41,299 nucleotides of DNA, taken from positions 1 through 41,299 of the forward strand of contig JBBHKE010000031.1 in NCBI GenBank assembly GCA_037447655.1, in the 5' to 3' direction. A program made the translations under genes and the position numbers. This document shows positions 21,444 through 32,768 of the stretch, in pieces. The notes beneath the pieces were generated by a model that worked only from the letters and a program-made list of their open reading frames with translations, had not been told where the DNA came from and did not search any database. Source of the stretch: Zygnema cylindricum. Taxonomy: Eukaryota; Streptophyta; Zygnematophyceae; Zygnematales; Zygnemataceae. Numbering within the stretch: position 1 is the first letter of the stretch; every line of letters starts with the position of its first letter.

Positions 21444-22071
21444 GAGAAATTCAGTTACTTATTCTCATCTGGAGTATCGTGTAGACCCCCTTCCAGGAGC
21501 CACGCTCGTTTTTGTTTTGTTGGTTTGCTCAGTCGTACCGACGAGAGAGCTTATATCGCAATCATGCCTTAAGACTCTACTCATAAACCTTCTGGCTGAT
21601 TCATATGAATTTACCAGACGCTTATGGCAAAGCTAATGTTAGCCTTCGAGATATACAAAGATGACTTTCCCGTAGAGATTGGTTTAAAAAAGACCTGTAT
21701 AGTTGGCCCTTACTTCGTCAGAAACGACGTGAATGAGAAATTTGAGAGAGAGCGATGGTTCTTGCCTTTTCACATTGCTATTATGCACGACTAACTACAC
21801 AGAAACATCGGGAGGAGTATGAGAATCTTTACAAGCGTCTTTCAGAAAGCATACTTGGTCGTTGGTCTTTTCAAAAACAATTCAAAGCAATTTTTCGTGA
21901 AGAGCAGAAGGTTTCATTAAGGCAAATGGAAATGATTCGTGGAACAGGTGTCAACTCTTGCCTTTTGGAGACCGTGTTTGTGATGTTTTTTTGTATATTA
22001 AACCTTCTTCCTATCTTTGTCATTGGTAAGCCAGGCTTGTGGAAGACATTGGCCTTACAACTGACTTATAA
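21444..22071 (+). pseudogene. RNF213-like: end of AAA module 1 to Walker A of module 2
   Basis: Follows a clear acceptor (ttttatttgcag). In order: LEYRVDPLPGATLVFV (family YRVHPLP motif), RTDERAYIAIM in another frame, LLADSYEF, NVSLRDIQR (family VSLRDVER), then an in-frame TGA. The longest open part is 21755-22071, with LAFSHCYYARLT, a central acidic/aromatic stretch and FVMFFCILNLLPIFVIGKPG. Module 2 Walker A reads GKPGLWKTLA, where the family has GKPGSSKS; the Lys and hydroxyl residue remain. A donor GTAAAT follows at 22072. Two frame changes and a stop show decay. Confidence 0.85.
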
Positions 22072-22312
22072 GTAAATCATACATTTCTTCTAGCTGTTAC
22101 ATGATCAAAGCACAAATAAGACTACTGCAAGTTGTCGATTTAGAATGTATCATTCATATGCCCTTAAGCGTATTTGTTTTTGAACCTTCACGAATCTGAC
22201 CTGTAAAGTAAGATCTGATCAGTTTCAATAGGATCCTTATGAAAGTTGTTATTTAGGGAATTTGAAATGATCCTTATTGATTTGAAATGATCCTGTGATG
22301 TGTTGGTTTTAG

Positions 22313-22400
22313 TTTGCGAGGACGTGAATCCAAGGACATCTACTTCCAGAAGTTACCGAATCATCGACGTCTCGAGAGATTGTGAAGGTCAGTACTTAAA
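22313..22400 (+). pseudogene. RNF213-like: probable exon between Walker A and Walker B of module 2
   Basis: After ggttttag at 22312 one frame reads RGRESKDIYFQKLPNH, which resembles the segment after the module 2 P-loop in RNF213 relatives (charged residues, then a YFxxLP-like string). The continuation to the next exon is not clear. Assignment rests on position and weak motif likeness. Confidence 0.4.
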
Positions 22401-22579
22401 CAACATCTGCTCAACTTTAAGAAGCTCAGAATCAAACTTGCCAGGACTTCTTAACCGGAATAAGAATCGTCTTATTACATCTGTACACGATTAGAGATCT
22501 ATTTATCAAAATATTTTGATTTTGATTTCACAGTTATACTAATATGTCTTTAGAACAACATATGATGGGTATTTAACAG

Positions 22580-22682
22580 GGCCAAGGGGCATGTGAGCCA
22601 GAACACTAGCGATAATTTAGTGGTTGTGGTGGTTCTTGATGAAGTTGGACTGGCAGAGGTCTCAGCAAATTATCCTCTCAAA
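22580..22682 (+). pseudogene. RNF213-like: Walker B exon of AAA module 2
   Basis: A short exon of 103 bp after atttaacag. It reads HVSQNTSDNLVVVVVLDEVG and continues LAEVSANYPLK. VVVLDEVGLAE is the hallmark Walker B of RNF213 module 2 and is intact, with Asp-Glu for magnesium and catalysis. The exon stops after PLK at a GTGATT donor (22683). The codon phase fits the exon at 23251, which resumes VLHTLL as in the animal protein, where PLK is followed by TLHPLL. Confidence 0.9.
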
Positions 22683-23250
22683 GTGATTTTTCTCTCCTAT
22701 CTCTCTCCACCATAACATTCGGTGTATGGCTGTTTACATTATGATCAGTCTTCATGGTTTTCCTTTCTCGTGTCTTTACGTTTTGTCCTATGTATGGTGG
22801 AAAATGACAGTTTTGTTTAAAGAATATGACAGATATTTCGTTGAAATATGCTTGAGAATTTGTAGAAATTACGATCCAAACAGACTGTAGGAATAAAAGT
22901 GATGTCTATTCTATCGTTTTTGTGGTTTCAATCATGCTACAAAAGGATTTTGCATGAGATGGCTCGTGTTTGTATGAAATTGACTTATTAATTTTCATCT
23001 ACAAAGGACTTGCTACCTTCTTACTGGCTGGGATTTTTCTTGGAAAAATATGTTTCTGTAACCTGTTTTCTGCTAATTATTTGATTTTGTTGCGCAACTT
23101 CAGGCTTGCTGAACCGATGATTTTTTCATGGTGTAAATTAGGAAAACATGGATTTTATCAAAATGCACATGTGCATATAGTCTTCTTTTAGGCCTTTTTT
23201 AGTGATATTACGAGCGAATGAAATTAACAAAGTCATCACTTGAGTTCCAG

Positions 23251-23622
23251 GTTTTACACACTTTACTCAAACCAAACCTTCACGAAGTCGCTGTTGTTGG
23301 CATCAGCAATTGGGCTTTGGACGCTGCAAAAATGAATCGAATCATACATTCATCACAACCTAATCCAACATCTGAAGTTTTGTTATAAACTAGCAAGGCA
23401 ATTATAGGAAGTTAGGACTTATGTCTTTATACAATGCCGGAAGCTTTTAAAGAGACAATAAAGCATTTGTGCCAGGCTTACAGTGAGTATTCCGTGAAAT
23501 AATCTCGGAAACACTTTCATGGATTACGAAATTTTGACGCTCTCATAAGGTCTCTGAAGGATTCCTACTTAGAGGACAATGCTGCCCCAAGAAGTTCATC
23601 ATTAGCATCACTTAAAATCTGA
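23251..23622 (+). pseudogene. RNF213-like: sensor and lid exon of AAA module 2, three in-frame stops
   Basis: It starts after tgagttccag. The frame reads VLHTLLKPNLHEVAVVGISN then WALDAAKMNR, the signature ISNWALDPAKMNR of RNF213. The same frame continues through TAA (23386), TAG (23413) and TAA (23500), with FKETIKHLCQAY between, and then reads HFHGLRNFDALIRSLKDSYL, matching the family GLRDYYSLIK segment. Because the frame is kept through all three stops, the damage is by point changes. The exon end is uncertain; TGA at 23620 closes the frame. Confidence 0.9.
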
Positions 23623-24411
23623 AGGATGAATACTCATTTGGTTGGATGTTAATACACCTCAGTTATGGCTGTTGGAACATTTTTTTTTATGGGGTTGCCA
23701 AATGTCGAAATAGTCTATCTGACTCTGCCTTAGAAAAGAAAGAGTTATAGCAATTATAATTTCACAATAAGATGTTTTTAGCAATTCCTTCACATTTTTT
23801 CCTGTAAATTTTGTTCGCCATAATTTTTTTGCTGTCTTCGACTACTAGATTTATTCTTACAAGATAAAACATTCTATCAATGTGTCACTTTGGTTATATT
23901 GCAGTTTTACCTTTTTAAGTTGTATTGCTTCATCTCATTGGATGTATATTGGCTGTCAGTTCACCTTTCAAGGTTGCAATTGATTGACCATTTTGTGTAG
24001 TAACCATATTTGCAGTTTCGGCTCTTTATTGGGCTGTAAATTTTTTTTGCATGCATGGAATGAAGTGATTTTTTGGCAACAAGGAAATGCTCATTTATGA
24101 GTGGTGTTTTTTACGAGGTTTTAAAAGATTTTTTATTTTATGGTCACAGATTGGTAACAAGTACAAACAACCGGACAAGTATGCACGGAGAAAAGATGTA
24201 ATTAAGTGGCGAAACAAATATTAACACTAATGGCGATACGCGGTGAATTTTTTCCTAAGTGATTTTTGTTGCAAATTTTGAGGTATCAATTTACGCGTAA
24301 GGAATCAGCAAGCTTACCTGATTTCCGGCGGCTGTCCCAATCATTGAGCTTTTGCTGGTCTATTTTTCTTGGTCATCGCATTTTGCATGGTGATCTTGAA
24401 ACGACACCTTT
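23623..24411. other. Intron-like DNA of the RNF213-like locus, no feature seen
   Basis: T-rich DNA without recognised exons or transposon ends. RNF213 codons between the GLR segment and the linker exon at 26476 are expected in 23.6-26.5 kb and were not identified. Confidence 0.4.
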
Positions 24412-24855
24412 TTGGTAAAGTTCCCCTCTCTTCCCCACTCTTACCCTCTCTTCCCTTCAGTTCTCCTCTTCCCCTCTCTTCCCCTCTCTTCCTTTCAGTT
24501 CCCCTCTCTTTCCCTCTCTTGCACTCTCTTCACTCCAGCTCCCCACTATTTCTCTCTCCTTCACTCTCTTCCTTTCAATTCTCCTCTCTTCCCCTCTCTT
24601 CCCCTCTCTTCCCCTATATTCCCCCCTCTTCTCCTCTCTTCCTTTCAGTTCCCATCTTCCCCTCTATTCCCCTCTCTTCCCTTCAGTTCCCCTCTCTTTC
24701 TCTCTCCTCCCCTCTCTTCCCTTCAGTTCCGCTCTCTTCCCCTATCTCCCCTTTAGTTCCCCTATCTTTCCCTCTCTCCCCTTCAGTTCCCCTCTCTTCC
24801 CCTCTCTTCCCTTCAGTTCCTCTCTCTTCCCTTCAGTTCCCCTCGCTGCTCAATG
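24412..24855 (+). repeat. Pyrimidine minisatellite (CCCCTCTCTTCC / CCTTCAGTTCC)
   Basis: Variable copies of cccctctcttcc alternate with cccttcagttcc in a tract of about 440 bp that is almost free of purines on the plus strand except in the ag of cagttcc. Two long open frames translate to Ser/Pro/Leu repeats and are composition artefacts. It lies between RNF213-like exons. Confidence 0.9.
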
Positions 24856-25499
24856 GTCAAACGACCTTAGAACGGTAGAGTGTAAGCCCCTACAACTTAT
24901 AGCAGTTTTGCATCAAAAATTACGTTAGTTACGATTCATATTCTATCTGATTAATGTTGATGTTGAGCTTTTAAAGTGTTTCACGACATTATGTACGAAT
25001 CTCTGCATGTATGGATGAATGCTTAAAATGCGATGAATGCATAAAACAACATTGGTGTCGATCTTTGGGAGAAATTTTGAATAGATGTGTTGATGTCATG
25101 CAATACGCAATAGCGGGTAATGGAAATTTATGACCGAAGTCCTGATACACTATATAACGTGGATTCAGTTAATTTTTCGGGGCGCTCTAAATTTTTGGGA
25201 GTAGTGGGCATGAGAACTACAGGATGGAGGGAGAGAGAGAGGGAGAGGGAGATGTCAAAAAGTACGACTTCACACGATACCAATTTACGCCGAGACGCAC
25301 GATTCGAGGCGATTTGGGACAGCAGTACCACCAGCAATATATCGGGTTTGGCGATACTTTAAGCGAACCGATATTTGACCAAGTATATACCAAAATCGGG
25401 TCTACAGTATCAATATGTGACAGAACGTCACACGTGACGATTTCCAACGGGAAATCATGTGACAGAGGACAAAACCGAGCATTCTTATTGGACACATAT
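24856..25499. other. Unassigned DNA left of the putative solo LTR
   Basis: Contains a short purine run (ggagggagagagagagg, about 25226-25242) and ordinary sequence. Overlapping open frames on both strands at 25120-25580 contradict each other and match nothing I know. Confidence 0.3.
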
Positions 25500-26151
25500 T
25501 GTTGGGATATTGTCGTTTTCGCGACATTTCGCGAAGCGTCACACCAATAATTTATTGTTGACGTGAAGTACCACGTCATCGTACGAAATGTACGATGACG
25601 TTTCGCGGTACTATTTGAGGCATTCGCGAACGAAACATACTATTTCGTTTTCGCGTCACTTTATGTCTGCGCACGTTTCACGTCACTTTATGTTTTCGTG
25701 CGCAGGTGTCAATTTTGTTTTACGTGCAGGTGAGTTATTTCGTGTGCAGGTGCTCATTTCGTGCGTACGCACGAAACTTCTCTTTTGGAGTTTCGCTTTC
25801 TAGAAGCAGAAGGCGTGTACGCCTTTCCTTCGTGGAAATTTCTTCTTAGTGCTCTTTGCCAGGAAGGAGATGGAAGATTACCGCAATGCTAGCTTTGGTT
25901 GTTACCCTTGTAAGCTAGTTAGAGAAGGTATATAGTCTGCAGATTACTGCTGCAGAAATTAATCTTTTTGAGTTAGAGATTGAAAGAGAGAAAGATGAGA
26001 TGATGTAAAAAGGCTTTGGCCAAAAACACATATAAACCTTTTTGGCTGAATTTTCTTTTTATCTATGAGCTTCCGCTGTGTATGAAATCAGTGTATCTTT
26101 GTGAATTCTCTGTGAGTTAATTTTGTGATTATTTATTTCAAAGATCCTACA
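25500..26151 (+). repeat. Putative solo LTR
   Basis: It begins TGTTGGGATATTG at 25500, a common copia LTR start. It has repeat-rich U3-like DNA, a TATA-like catataaacc at about 26029-26038, and a possible end at tcctaca (26151), about 120 bp after the TATA box. No primer-binding site or pol follows, so a solo LTR is suggested. Direct repeats lie in U3: cgtcactttatgt twice and gtgcaggtg-like three times (25640-25760). No convincing 5-bp target duplication was found at these ends, so limits are tentative. Confidence 0.35.
25573..25601. repeat. Perfect inverted repeat, 12-bp arms and 5-base loop
   Basis: ACGTCATCGTAC and its exact complement GTACGATGACGT are separated by GAAAT. Each arm carries an ACGTCA/TGACGT bZIP-type core. 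It lies in the U3-like part of the putative solo LTR. Confidence 0.9.
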
Positions 26152-26475
26152 GCAATTGCCGAATTGCTTTAGGCCCATATAGTAATCCTATGTGTTTTGT
26201 TCACGGGAAGTTCTGTTGTGTGGTTACTGTCGATGAAACCAATTTAGGAGATCTGAACCCTCTTTTTGTAAACCGTTTCGAGAAGCAGGTATAAAGTCAA
26301 ACCATTTGGAGCTGCTGTACAGTGAGCTGATATGTTCTTACTCATCACGAGAAATAGTCACTTCTTCACTTATTTCGTGGACTAAATCTAGGGCTCACTA
26401 CTTTTCGATTGACTTACGTTCATGACAACGTCATTGAGGTAATATATTGAAAATATCACACGATTTGACATACGT

Positions 26476-26698
26476 CTATTGCGATTCCCCTGGAAAAACA
26501 AAAGACTTCTGTTGAACTGTTGGCAGACTGGGTCAAAGATGCCACAAGTATCGTGAAAAATCAGAGTGATTTCACTGATCAGATTTCAATTTGCTTCATG
26601 ACAGCAGATACTTTCAATGGCTTTAACCAAGATGCTTTACCATCCTTGGTGGCTTTGGTGTCTCGCCAGGGCGTGGCCTCTGAAATTTTTCTTTTAAG
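26476..26698 (+). pseudogene. RNF213-like: linker exon (LEKxQKxSVELLxxWV)
   Basis: One open frame reads IPLEKQKTSVELLADWVKDA, then QISICFMTADTFNGFNQDAL and VALVSRQG. In animal RNF213 the same order is found after the module 2 region: a segment of the form LEKWQKSIVEEL-WVE, then a segment ending in a hydrophobic helix with ERQG. A GTGAGG donor follows at 26699. The frame has no stop, so this exon is well kept. The 5' limit is estimated. Confidence 0.7.
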
Positions 26699-26799
26699 GT
26701 GAGGGAATTTTTGGTAAAGTTTTTCTGATTGGATGGCACGCTTGTATAACCGGAACTCGGAAGTTTTGATTTTTTATGGATGAGTTTTTGTAAGCGGGT

Positions 26800-26948
26800 G
26801 TCAAGAATTGCTTCTGAAATCAGCTTCAGCTGACAGGATTATTCGAACTATGTCTTCCCAACTATCTGAAGAGGACTCAAATGGCATAGGGAGCGAGTAT
26901 CTCGCCAACGAAGAGGCACTTTTTCTTCCCACTTTTTTGAGGACACAA
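26800..26948 (+). pseudogene. RNF213-like: linker exon with LLLKSASADRIIR
   Basis: The frame reads QELLLKSASADRIIRTMSSQ, then LANEEALFLPTFLRTQ, and stops at a clean GTGAGT donor (26949). The animal protein has a matching LLNCATPDAVVRL string shortly after the preceding segment. The acceptor is not certain. No stop lies inside. Confidence 0.6.
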
Positions 26949-28885
26949 GTGAGTATCGCATGTATATTTTTATGCTTTTCAGTTTGATAACCTTTTCTGG
27001 GAATTCTTGAACCTGTTTCTGAGTAGTGCTGCGGGGTGTGAGCTTATAAGAAATTGTGGCTTACGTTTTCACTCACAAATTCTTATATTTTGTTTTAACC
27101 AGATGTATCGGGCACCAAATCTTGGATTAATAGCAATAATCTTCATTAAATCAAGCCTTCGGTGTCATTTTCCATCTCTCCTTTCTGACTGTGGTTCAAT
27201 TCAGGTATGTTCTTCACCAAGAAATCAAGCCTTCTTACCCAGCTTCCAAAACTCATGCTTATCTCCCTGATTTTGAATTGTCCGATAAAAGACTTTGCTA
27301 ACGAACATTTTTAGAAATATGGATTAATGTGGATAGAACAATATCTGAAACATCTTTCATTAAATTGAGTGATGGACTCGCATCCTAATCATGATTAATA
27401 GGCTTCGACTAATGTTGGATCTATGTACAGTTGAAGCCTCCATTGACTCTAGGATATCAAGAGCATGTGAATACTAGCAGGTTCACTGTCTAGTTTAACC
27501 AACTTTCAGAGGTAGATCTTTTCTCCAGTTATGTCATTTGGTGTTCAATAATTTGAACAACCAAATCAGTACAGTTCAAATTTCAGTGTGGTATCTTATT
27601 TGTTTCGTTGTTTACCTGTTTCACCCCAGTTCGTCATGGTAGAGCAGAAATCGAGCAGAAAACGAGGAGACAGGTTGGAGTTTGAGGCATTAGGAACAAG
27701 TTCGGATTGACGATGAACAAGGGTTAGAGATGTATGTTTTGTTTTGTCATGTGGATGGGCTTATAGTGTGGATGCTATGGTCTATATGAAACTGGGCTGT
27801 AAAAAATGTCTAGTCCATGTACTTTTTTCTTCTTTTGACATCTGAAGTTAAGTGCTGCAGATCAATTGCAGTGATAGGCATATGATTTGTCAAGGCGTAA
27901 TATATTGGGATTCGTGAATGACAGGTTGAGCATTCGGGCATTTTCACCTCCCGAAAGCAATTATAGACCTGTGTCCAAAACTTCTTTTTTGGGCCCAATG
28001 CAATCAATTTAGATATTCTGGTGTTGCGAGGGCACGCAACGACCGACTTAGCCCATCTTTCTCATGCGGAATTTGCTTTGGATGAGACATGTCGCAGCTA
28101 TGAAAAACTTGAGATAGAAGATCGAAAGACCAAAGGAAATTGCTACACCATTTTATCACCACTAATATGGTTCACAATTTTTCGCAAATTGAGTCTTTGG
28201 TGAAGTTTTTAAGGTGAGCTAGGTGGTTTTTTTTTTCTCAACCTATGAGTAAGTGGTGTGCACTTGATTTGAAAGAATTGTATAGACAAAATGGCCTTGG
28301 CATTATAAACCAGTTTACTAAAGCCACTGGGATGTCCACAAGCAGTGTCTTTTGGCTGCAACAATAATTTTGTAGAGTTTAACTCAGTCATATGTTTTTA
28401 GGTATTTTGGCATATGGGCCTTACCGGGCTTGTTTTCAAATCAAGATTTGTTTTTATGATTGTCATGGAGAATTCTAATGGAACGCTATTCCTTGTTTTC
28501 TAAGTACATTGGCCAGCATATTCTTCTAATTATCGCCAAAGCGGAAATCACGGAAGGATATGGCTATGGGGTTTGACTCGTTGTGTCGATCGGAGTTGCT
28601 TGCTTTGGACAATCTGGAGGCTTAGGTCTCTCCTACCGGGTGAGAAAACAGATGCCCTTTTCAATGAACGATTAAAACTTTGTGGGAACTATGTTTCTTC
28701 ACTACCATGTTTTTTGAATGGTTTTAACTTATAATTTCAAAGTACAAAAAAAAAGTACTTGAAACGGTGGGGTTTGCGTTTGACTTCTTTAGTGTGTCGT
28801 ATCTCTTTTGTAAACCTATTAGAATCTATAATACTTGTAATGAGGATCTTTTGTGCCTTGCAGAAATTTTTTAAGCAAATCTGTA
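26949..28885. other. Mostly intron-like DNA of the RNF213-like locus
   Basis: No exon could be fixed here. A frame near 27155-27203 (HFPSLLSDCGSIQ, followed by gtatgt) may be a short exon. The open frame at 28021-28203 (LSHAEFALDETCRSYEKLEI) has ordinary content but no recognised match. Confidence 0.3.
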
Positions 28886-28886
28886 C

Positions 28887-29220
28887 GTGAAATCAACAGT
28901 GGAGCATATCCAATTGTTGAACGTTTACCTCTATTGCTTACTTCGGGCATTTATGTGCCTAAAATTTCTATCCCAAATAAATTCTGCTTTCTACATTCAG
29001 AAAATAGTTGACGATGTCTTTTATGATTCCTATCTAGTGGAGGGACTGAAGGGACTTCAAGAGGAAATCACCAAAAGTCTGAATGAAACCATGTTGTTCG
29101 ATTGGCAAATTCAACATCGACTCACTTTGGCGGGTAGTCTACATAACGCTTTTAACGCGTTTATCGATGTAAAGGTGAAGTGTTCCATGGCAAAGTTTTT
29201 GTTTGTCGTGGAGGATTAAT
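28887..29220 (+). pseudogene. RNF213-like: possible exon with GSLHNAF segment
   Basis: An open frame of 110 codons ends in RLTLAGSLHNAFNAFIDVKV and AKFLFVVED. The animal protein has, at this distance after the linker, an AGTFRHTLWKRV segment followed by a hydrophobic string and FIDRD. The likeness lies in spacing and pattern, not in strong identity. The upstream half of the frame may be intron. Confidence 0.45.
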
Positions 29221-29660
29221 TGTTGTTTATAGAATATTTTACAATTTTTTTTATCACACACGAGGTGTGGAACGACGTTTTCATTTCTCACTTGTTAAAC
29301 ACTTCCACCATTTTCTGGCCTCACTATCCTCCTTTTTACAAATTAAACCTAAGCGTAATACGTCATTGAATGAATCGTATCTGGAGGAGGTTAAAAACCT
29401 TCCACAATCGCCATAAAGTTGTAAATTGGTCGATCAAGATGAATCTGACCATACAACTTCGGAGGAAATATTAAAACGACACTTTGGAAACTTCACCTCT
29501 TAAAAAAATCGTAGCCCGTGTAAAAGCCGATTTGGCAAAATACACTCAAAATTTGGTTGTTGCCATCGTTATGTAGAATGGTAACTATGCAAAGATTGTG
29601 GAGCATTTGTATGCACGAGAATTGATTATATTACAAACTCTATTTATTTAAAGGTATACT
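29180..29660 (+). pseudogene. Unrecognised coding relic
   Basis: One frame stays open from 29180 to 29503 except for a TAA at 29414. It reads FLQIKPKRNTSLNESYLEEV, then DESDHTTSEEILKRHFGNF. A second frame (about 29503-29650, one TAG) reads IVARVKADLAKYTQNLVVAI and NYAKIVEHLYARELIILQ. Both look like real protein of mixed helical character. It may belong to the RNF213-like gene or to the unrecognised element at 30.9-33.9 kb. I do not recognise a family. Confidence 0.35.
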
Positions 29661-30962
29661 CAATCTTTTTAATCTCTTTACAACTATATGGGAGCGTATA
29701 TTGAAACTGGTGTTTTCGACTAATATTCGACATTGATATACTGGCCCGACTGCCTCTGAATGTACCATACAACATATACCAAAAATTGGATACATTATGA
29801 GCAGCACGAATAGGTGGCAATGTGATTAAATAGAAACAAGTAACACAGCCGCTAAGTTATACAGTTTGTTTGTAGTCTTAGTGTTTATAGAAGCTTTACT
29901 GTGTTTGTTTATGCATTAAATGTAGTTTATACACGAATGCTAGTGTTTTTATTTCATTTTATGTTTTTAAGGGAGTTTATTTCGTGGAACATTTTTCTTG
30001 TCGAGCTTCCCTGATGGCCAAAATACGGGCTTGATTTGCCTTGAGGTTATGGTTCGAACTCGGGTAAGAGATGGAGACCGATATTTATATTTCCATATTA
30101 TAAGGTTAAAGTTTAGACATTTTTTTTTCCTCTTATTTGACTTCCCCAATTTCGTCACTTTTTCGGATTGCACATTTTATCTGTTGCGTCAAACAATTGT
30201 GAACCTGTAAAACCGTCACGAATACAGTTGGTGAAGCTGTGCCAACCAAAATTCCAACGTTGACCTCAATGGTTGACCAAACGGTTGGGCAGTTCGTGAT
30301 AGCCTAATATGAAGCAATAAAAATTTCTTCCATTGTGGGTAACTGTGTAATAAAGGTGACGTGTGTAAAAAAAAATGGAAGTGGAAGATTCTCCGTCACA
30401 CTCACTTCCCTCTCCAAGATTCCTCACAAAGCACTCACAAGGCTATCTCAAGACACGTAAAGTGACCTTTGAGCAATGTCACGAAAGTCGTCCTTTATCA
30501 GTTTGACGATAGCAATTGTAGCACAAGTACGATAATGGCAAAATTCTTTGTGGGGATAGATTAGACTGCATTCCAGATGTAAAAACCTACTTTATATACA
30601 TCTACTTCTTTTAAACTCAACGCTACCTAGTTTCTAGAAAAATTGCCTAGTGCTTTTTTCGGAGCTTTCGAGTTATTTCCCTTTCTTCGAAAGGGTTTCC
30701 ATTAATTTGAAGATTATGTTCAGTTAACTAAGGTTTTTCCCAATTTTTAGCTTTTCATTTCCTAAGTTTATTATTTCACACCCGACTTTCATTTTATGAC
30801 CCTGTATGACTTTTATAGTTTTATGTGAAAAACCACGTTTCGAAATTTGAACGGATGGATTGTCGGATTCAACGACCCGGCAAAGGGATTCGATGTTAGG
30901 AGTCTTAAAGATTGGAAATAAGTAGCCAAAAAACATAAGGCTTTCAAAATTGCTAGATTATT
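29661..30962. other. No feature seen
   Basis: AT-rich DNA with short chance frames on both strands. No exon, repeat boundary or RNA gene could be supported. Confidence 0.5.
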
Positions 30963-31320
30963 ATGGCACGTCGAAAAAGCTTATATAAAGCGCGCGAATT
31001 AAATCCAGAACACGCAATCGGGTCTCACGGACTGGTTAAAAAAGTGGGATATTTCACACGGTTGGGGAAAAAAAAGTTTAAAAGTATGACATTTTTGAAA
31101 TGTTTGGGTTGACGGCGAACGTGAAACAAATCTTGAGCATGTATAAGGTCATGATGTAGTTCGAAAGCACGTCTTTCAATCTTGCGTTGCGATTCATAGC
31201 GCAACCTACCAACGGCTCAATTACAGAAAAATGCCATATCCGACTTAATACGGGCATAGAGTTATCGATAACATACAAAGTCGATTGGGTTTGTGGTATA
31301 TATATATATATACATTGCTA
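30963..31320 (+). pseudogene. Unrecognised coding relic upstream of the inverted arms
   Basis: An ATG at 30963 opens a basic frame of about 50 codons (MARRKSLYKARELNPEHAIG, then HGLVKKVGYFTRLGKKKF). An overlapping frame continues LTANVKQILSMYKVMM, one stop, and SFNLALRFIAQPTNGSITEK with ELSITYKVDWVCGI. The composition looks like a decayed protein. It ends in a short (TA)n at 31298-31312. It precedes the unknown inverted arms on the same strand and may belong with them. Confidence 0.3.
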
Positions 31321-31664
31321 AGTATTTTAAAAATATGTTACTATTTTTTTTCTCGGTTCGTTGGAAGAAAGGTTTTTGCTAATAAATGACACATGCAAAT
31401 AAATGACACGGTGTTGCTCCATCGTTGACAATTTACTGTCGAGTTGTTCTGCGCTGTTAGATCCCTCTTTAGGCGTGCGTAATTTAGACGGCCTAAAAGT
31501 GATTTTTGCGACTCTAGTTTCGTCGTCGACGGATATTTGCGAAAAGTGTTCCAAAGTCTATGGCCCGGTATCGAAAATGGCAAATCGAAACGATCAAAGT
31601 TTGTATCGCCAACACAGACGACAAGAATAGGTTTGGTGGATGGTACTATAGACGAGATAAAGTT

Positions 31665-32678
31665 TCTTTTGAGGAATTATGTCGGTTCGGAAAACGCCAA
31701 AGTGCGGGTACATTCTTTGTGTGACGACCATTACGTCGTTTGGTTGCAAATATAGTCGTTTGGTTGCAAATATAGATTGATCGGCACTAAGTTGAATGAG
31801 GGTTTTTTGTAGTACAATAAATTGTTAGTGGAAAGGTTTTGAAAAGGATGACAATGCGTTTTGTTTCGTGGATTCTTTCAATTGTTTGGAGCCAAAACCT
31901 TCTCGATTTGTAATGAAAAGCTATCGAAAAAGACTACGGGTAGGTTTATGAGCGTGACTAAAAGATTGGAGAATTTTTGTTGACAAAAACAATGCACATC
32001 GAGCTTTTTTACAACATCCATATGCACCCGAAGATGAAAAAGCCTTGGGTGTATAAGTACGAGAGAAGACACATAGGCGTTGAGTTTATGATTGTAATAA
32101 GGCATTTTCAATCCGCATCTCTAGAAATTCCACTTTGGTGGATGATGAGCCATAATCGACGGAGAAAAAAAGAGCAAGACGACGCAAAAAGATGAAAAAA
32201 AAAATTGGGAAGAAAACGATTAAATGAAAGAGGATGACGATGAAGTAGAAAAAAAAAATGTGTTTTGATAAAAAGACCCACGAAAAGGAAAAAAGTTCGA
32301 AGAGAAAAAATGAGAAAAAAAAAAGAGTGTCCAAAAAACAAGTTGAGTAAAAAAAAAAAAGTTTGAAAAAAAAATTGGCGAAGAAAAAAAAATAAGGTTT
32401 GAAAAAAAAACCAAAGACAATGGCGACAGCGATCGAAAGACCAATACTAAAATCAAAATTAAAACATCAAAAGTTCAATAATTTGAAAAAATTGTTAGTT
32501 AACGTATGGTGTTGGCGAATCAATTGGGATGTAATTGAGAAATTAGATCACTTAGTAATAACTTTACTAAATTGTCAAAATCAAGTGAGAAAAAGTTTGA
32601 AAGAAAAAGAGTGAATTCAAATCTTTTGAATAAACAAAATATTTTTAACAAAATCACAGAGGTGGACAAAATGTTAAT
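31665..32678 (+). repeat. Left arm of an unrecognised inverted repeat with coding potential
   Basis: Pairs with 32908-33845 on the opposite strand. The plus strand encodes a relic containing NAKVRVHSLCDDHYVVW (up to 31755) and, further on, FYNIHMHPKMKKPWVYKYER then RHIGVEFM. A Lys/Glu-rich, A-rich tail follows (32140-32420), then a helical segment. A 20-bp tandem duplication lies at 31736-31775. Frames shift and stops are common. The conserved pattern between arms, FYNxHxHxxxKxPWVYKYExxH, shows that protein was once selected. I do not recognise it. Confidence 0.65.
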
Positions 32679-32768
32679 GCAATAAACAAATTTCATTGGA
32701 GTTAGAGATACACTAAGAGGCCTAAATCTAGCATAAGTGTACAAAAACTGAATATTTCAATTTCCATA

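Noticed and set aside
24369-24878. 169-codon Ser/Pro/Leu-rich open frame
   Set aside because: It translates a pyrimidine minisatellite, and two frames are open at once.
25500-26175. Target duplication catat at 25495-25499 and again near 26171
   Set aside because: Using it would make the LTR end in GGCC instead of CA, and a 5-base match within a short search range is likely by chance.
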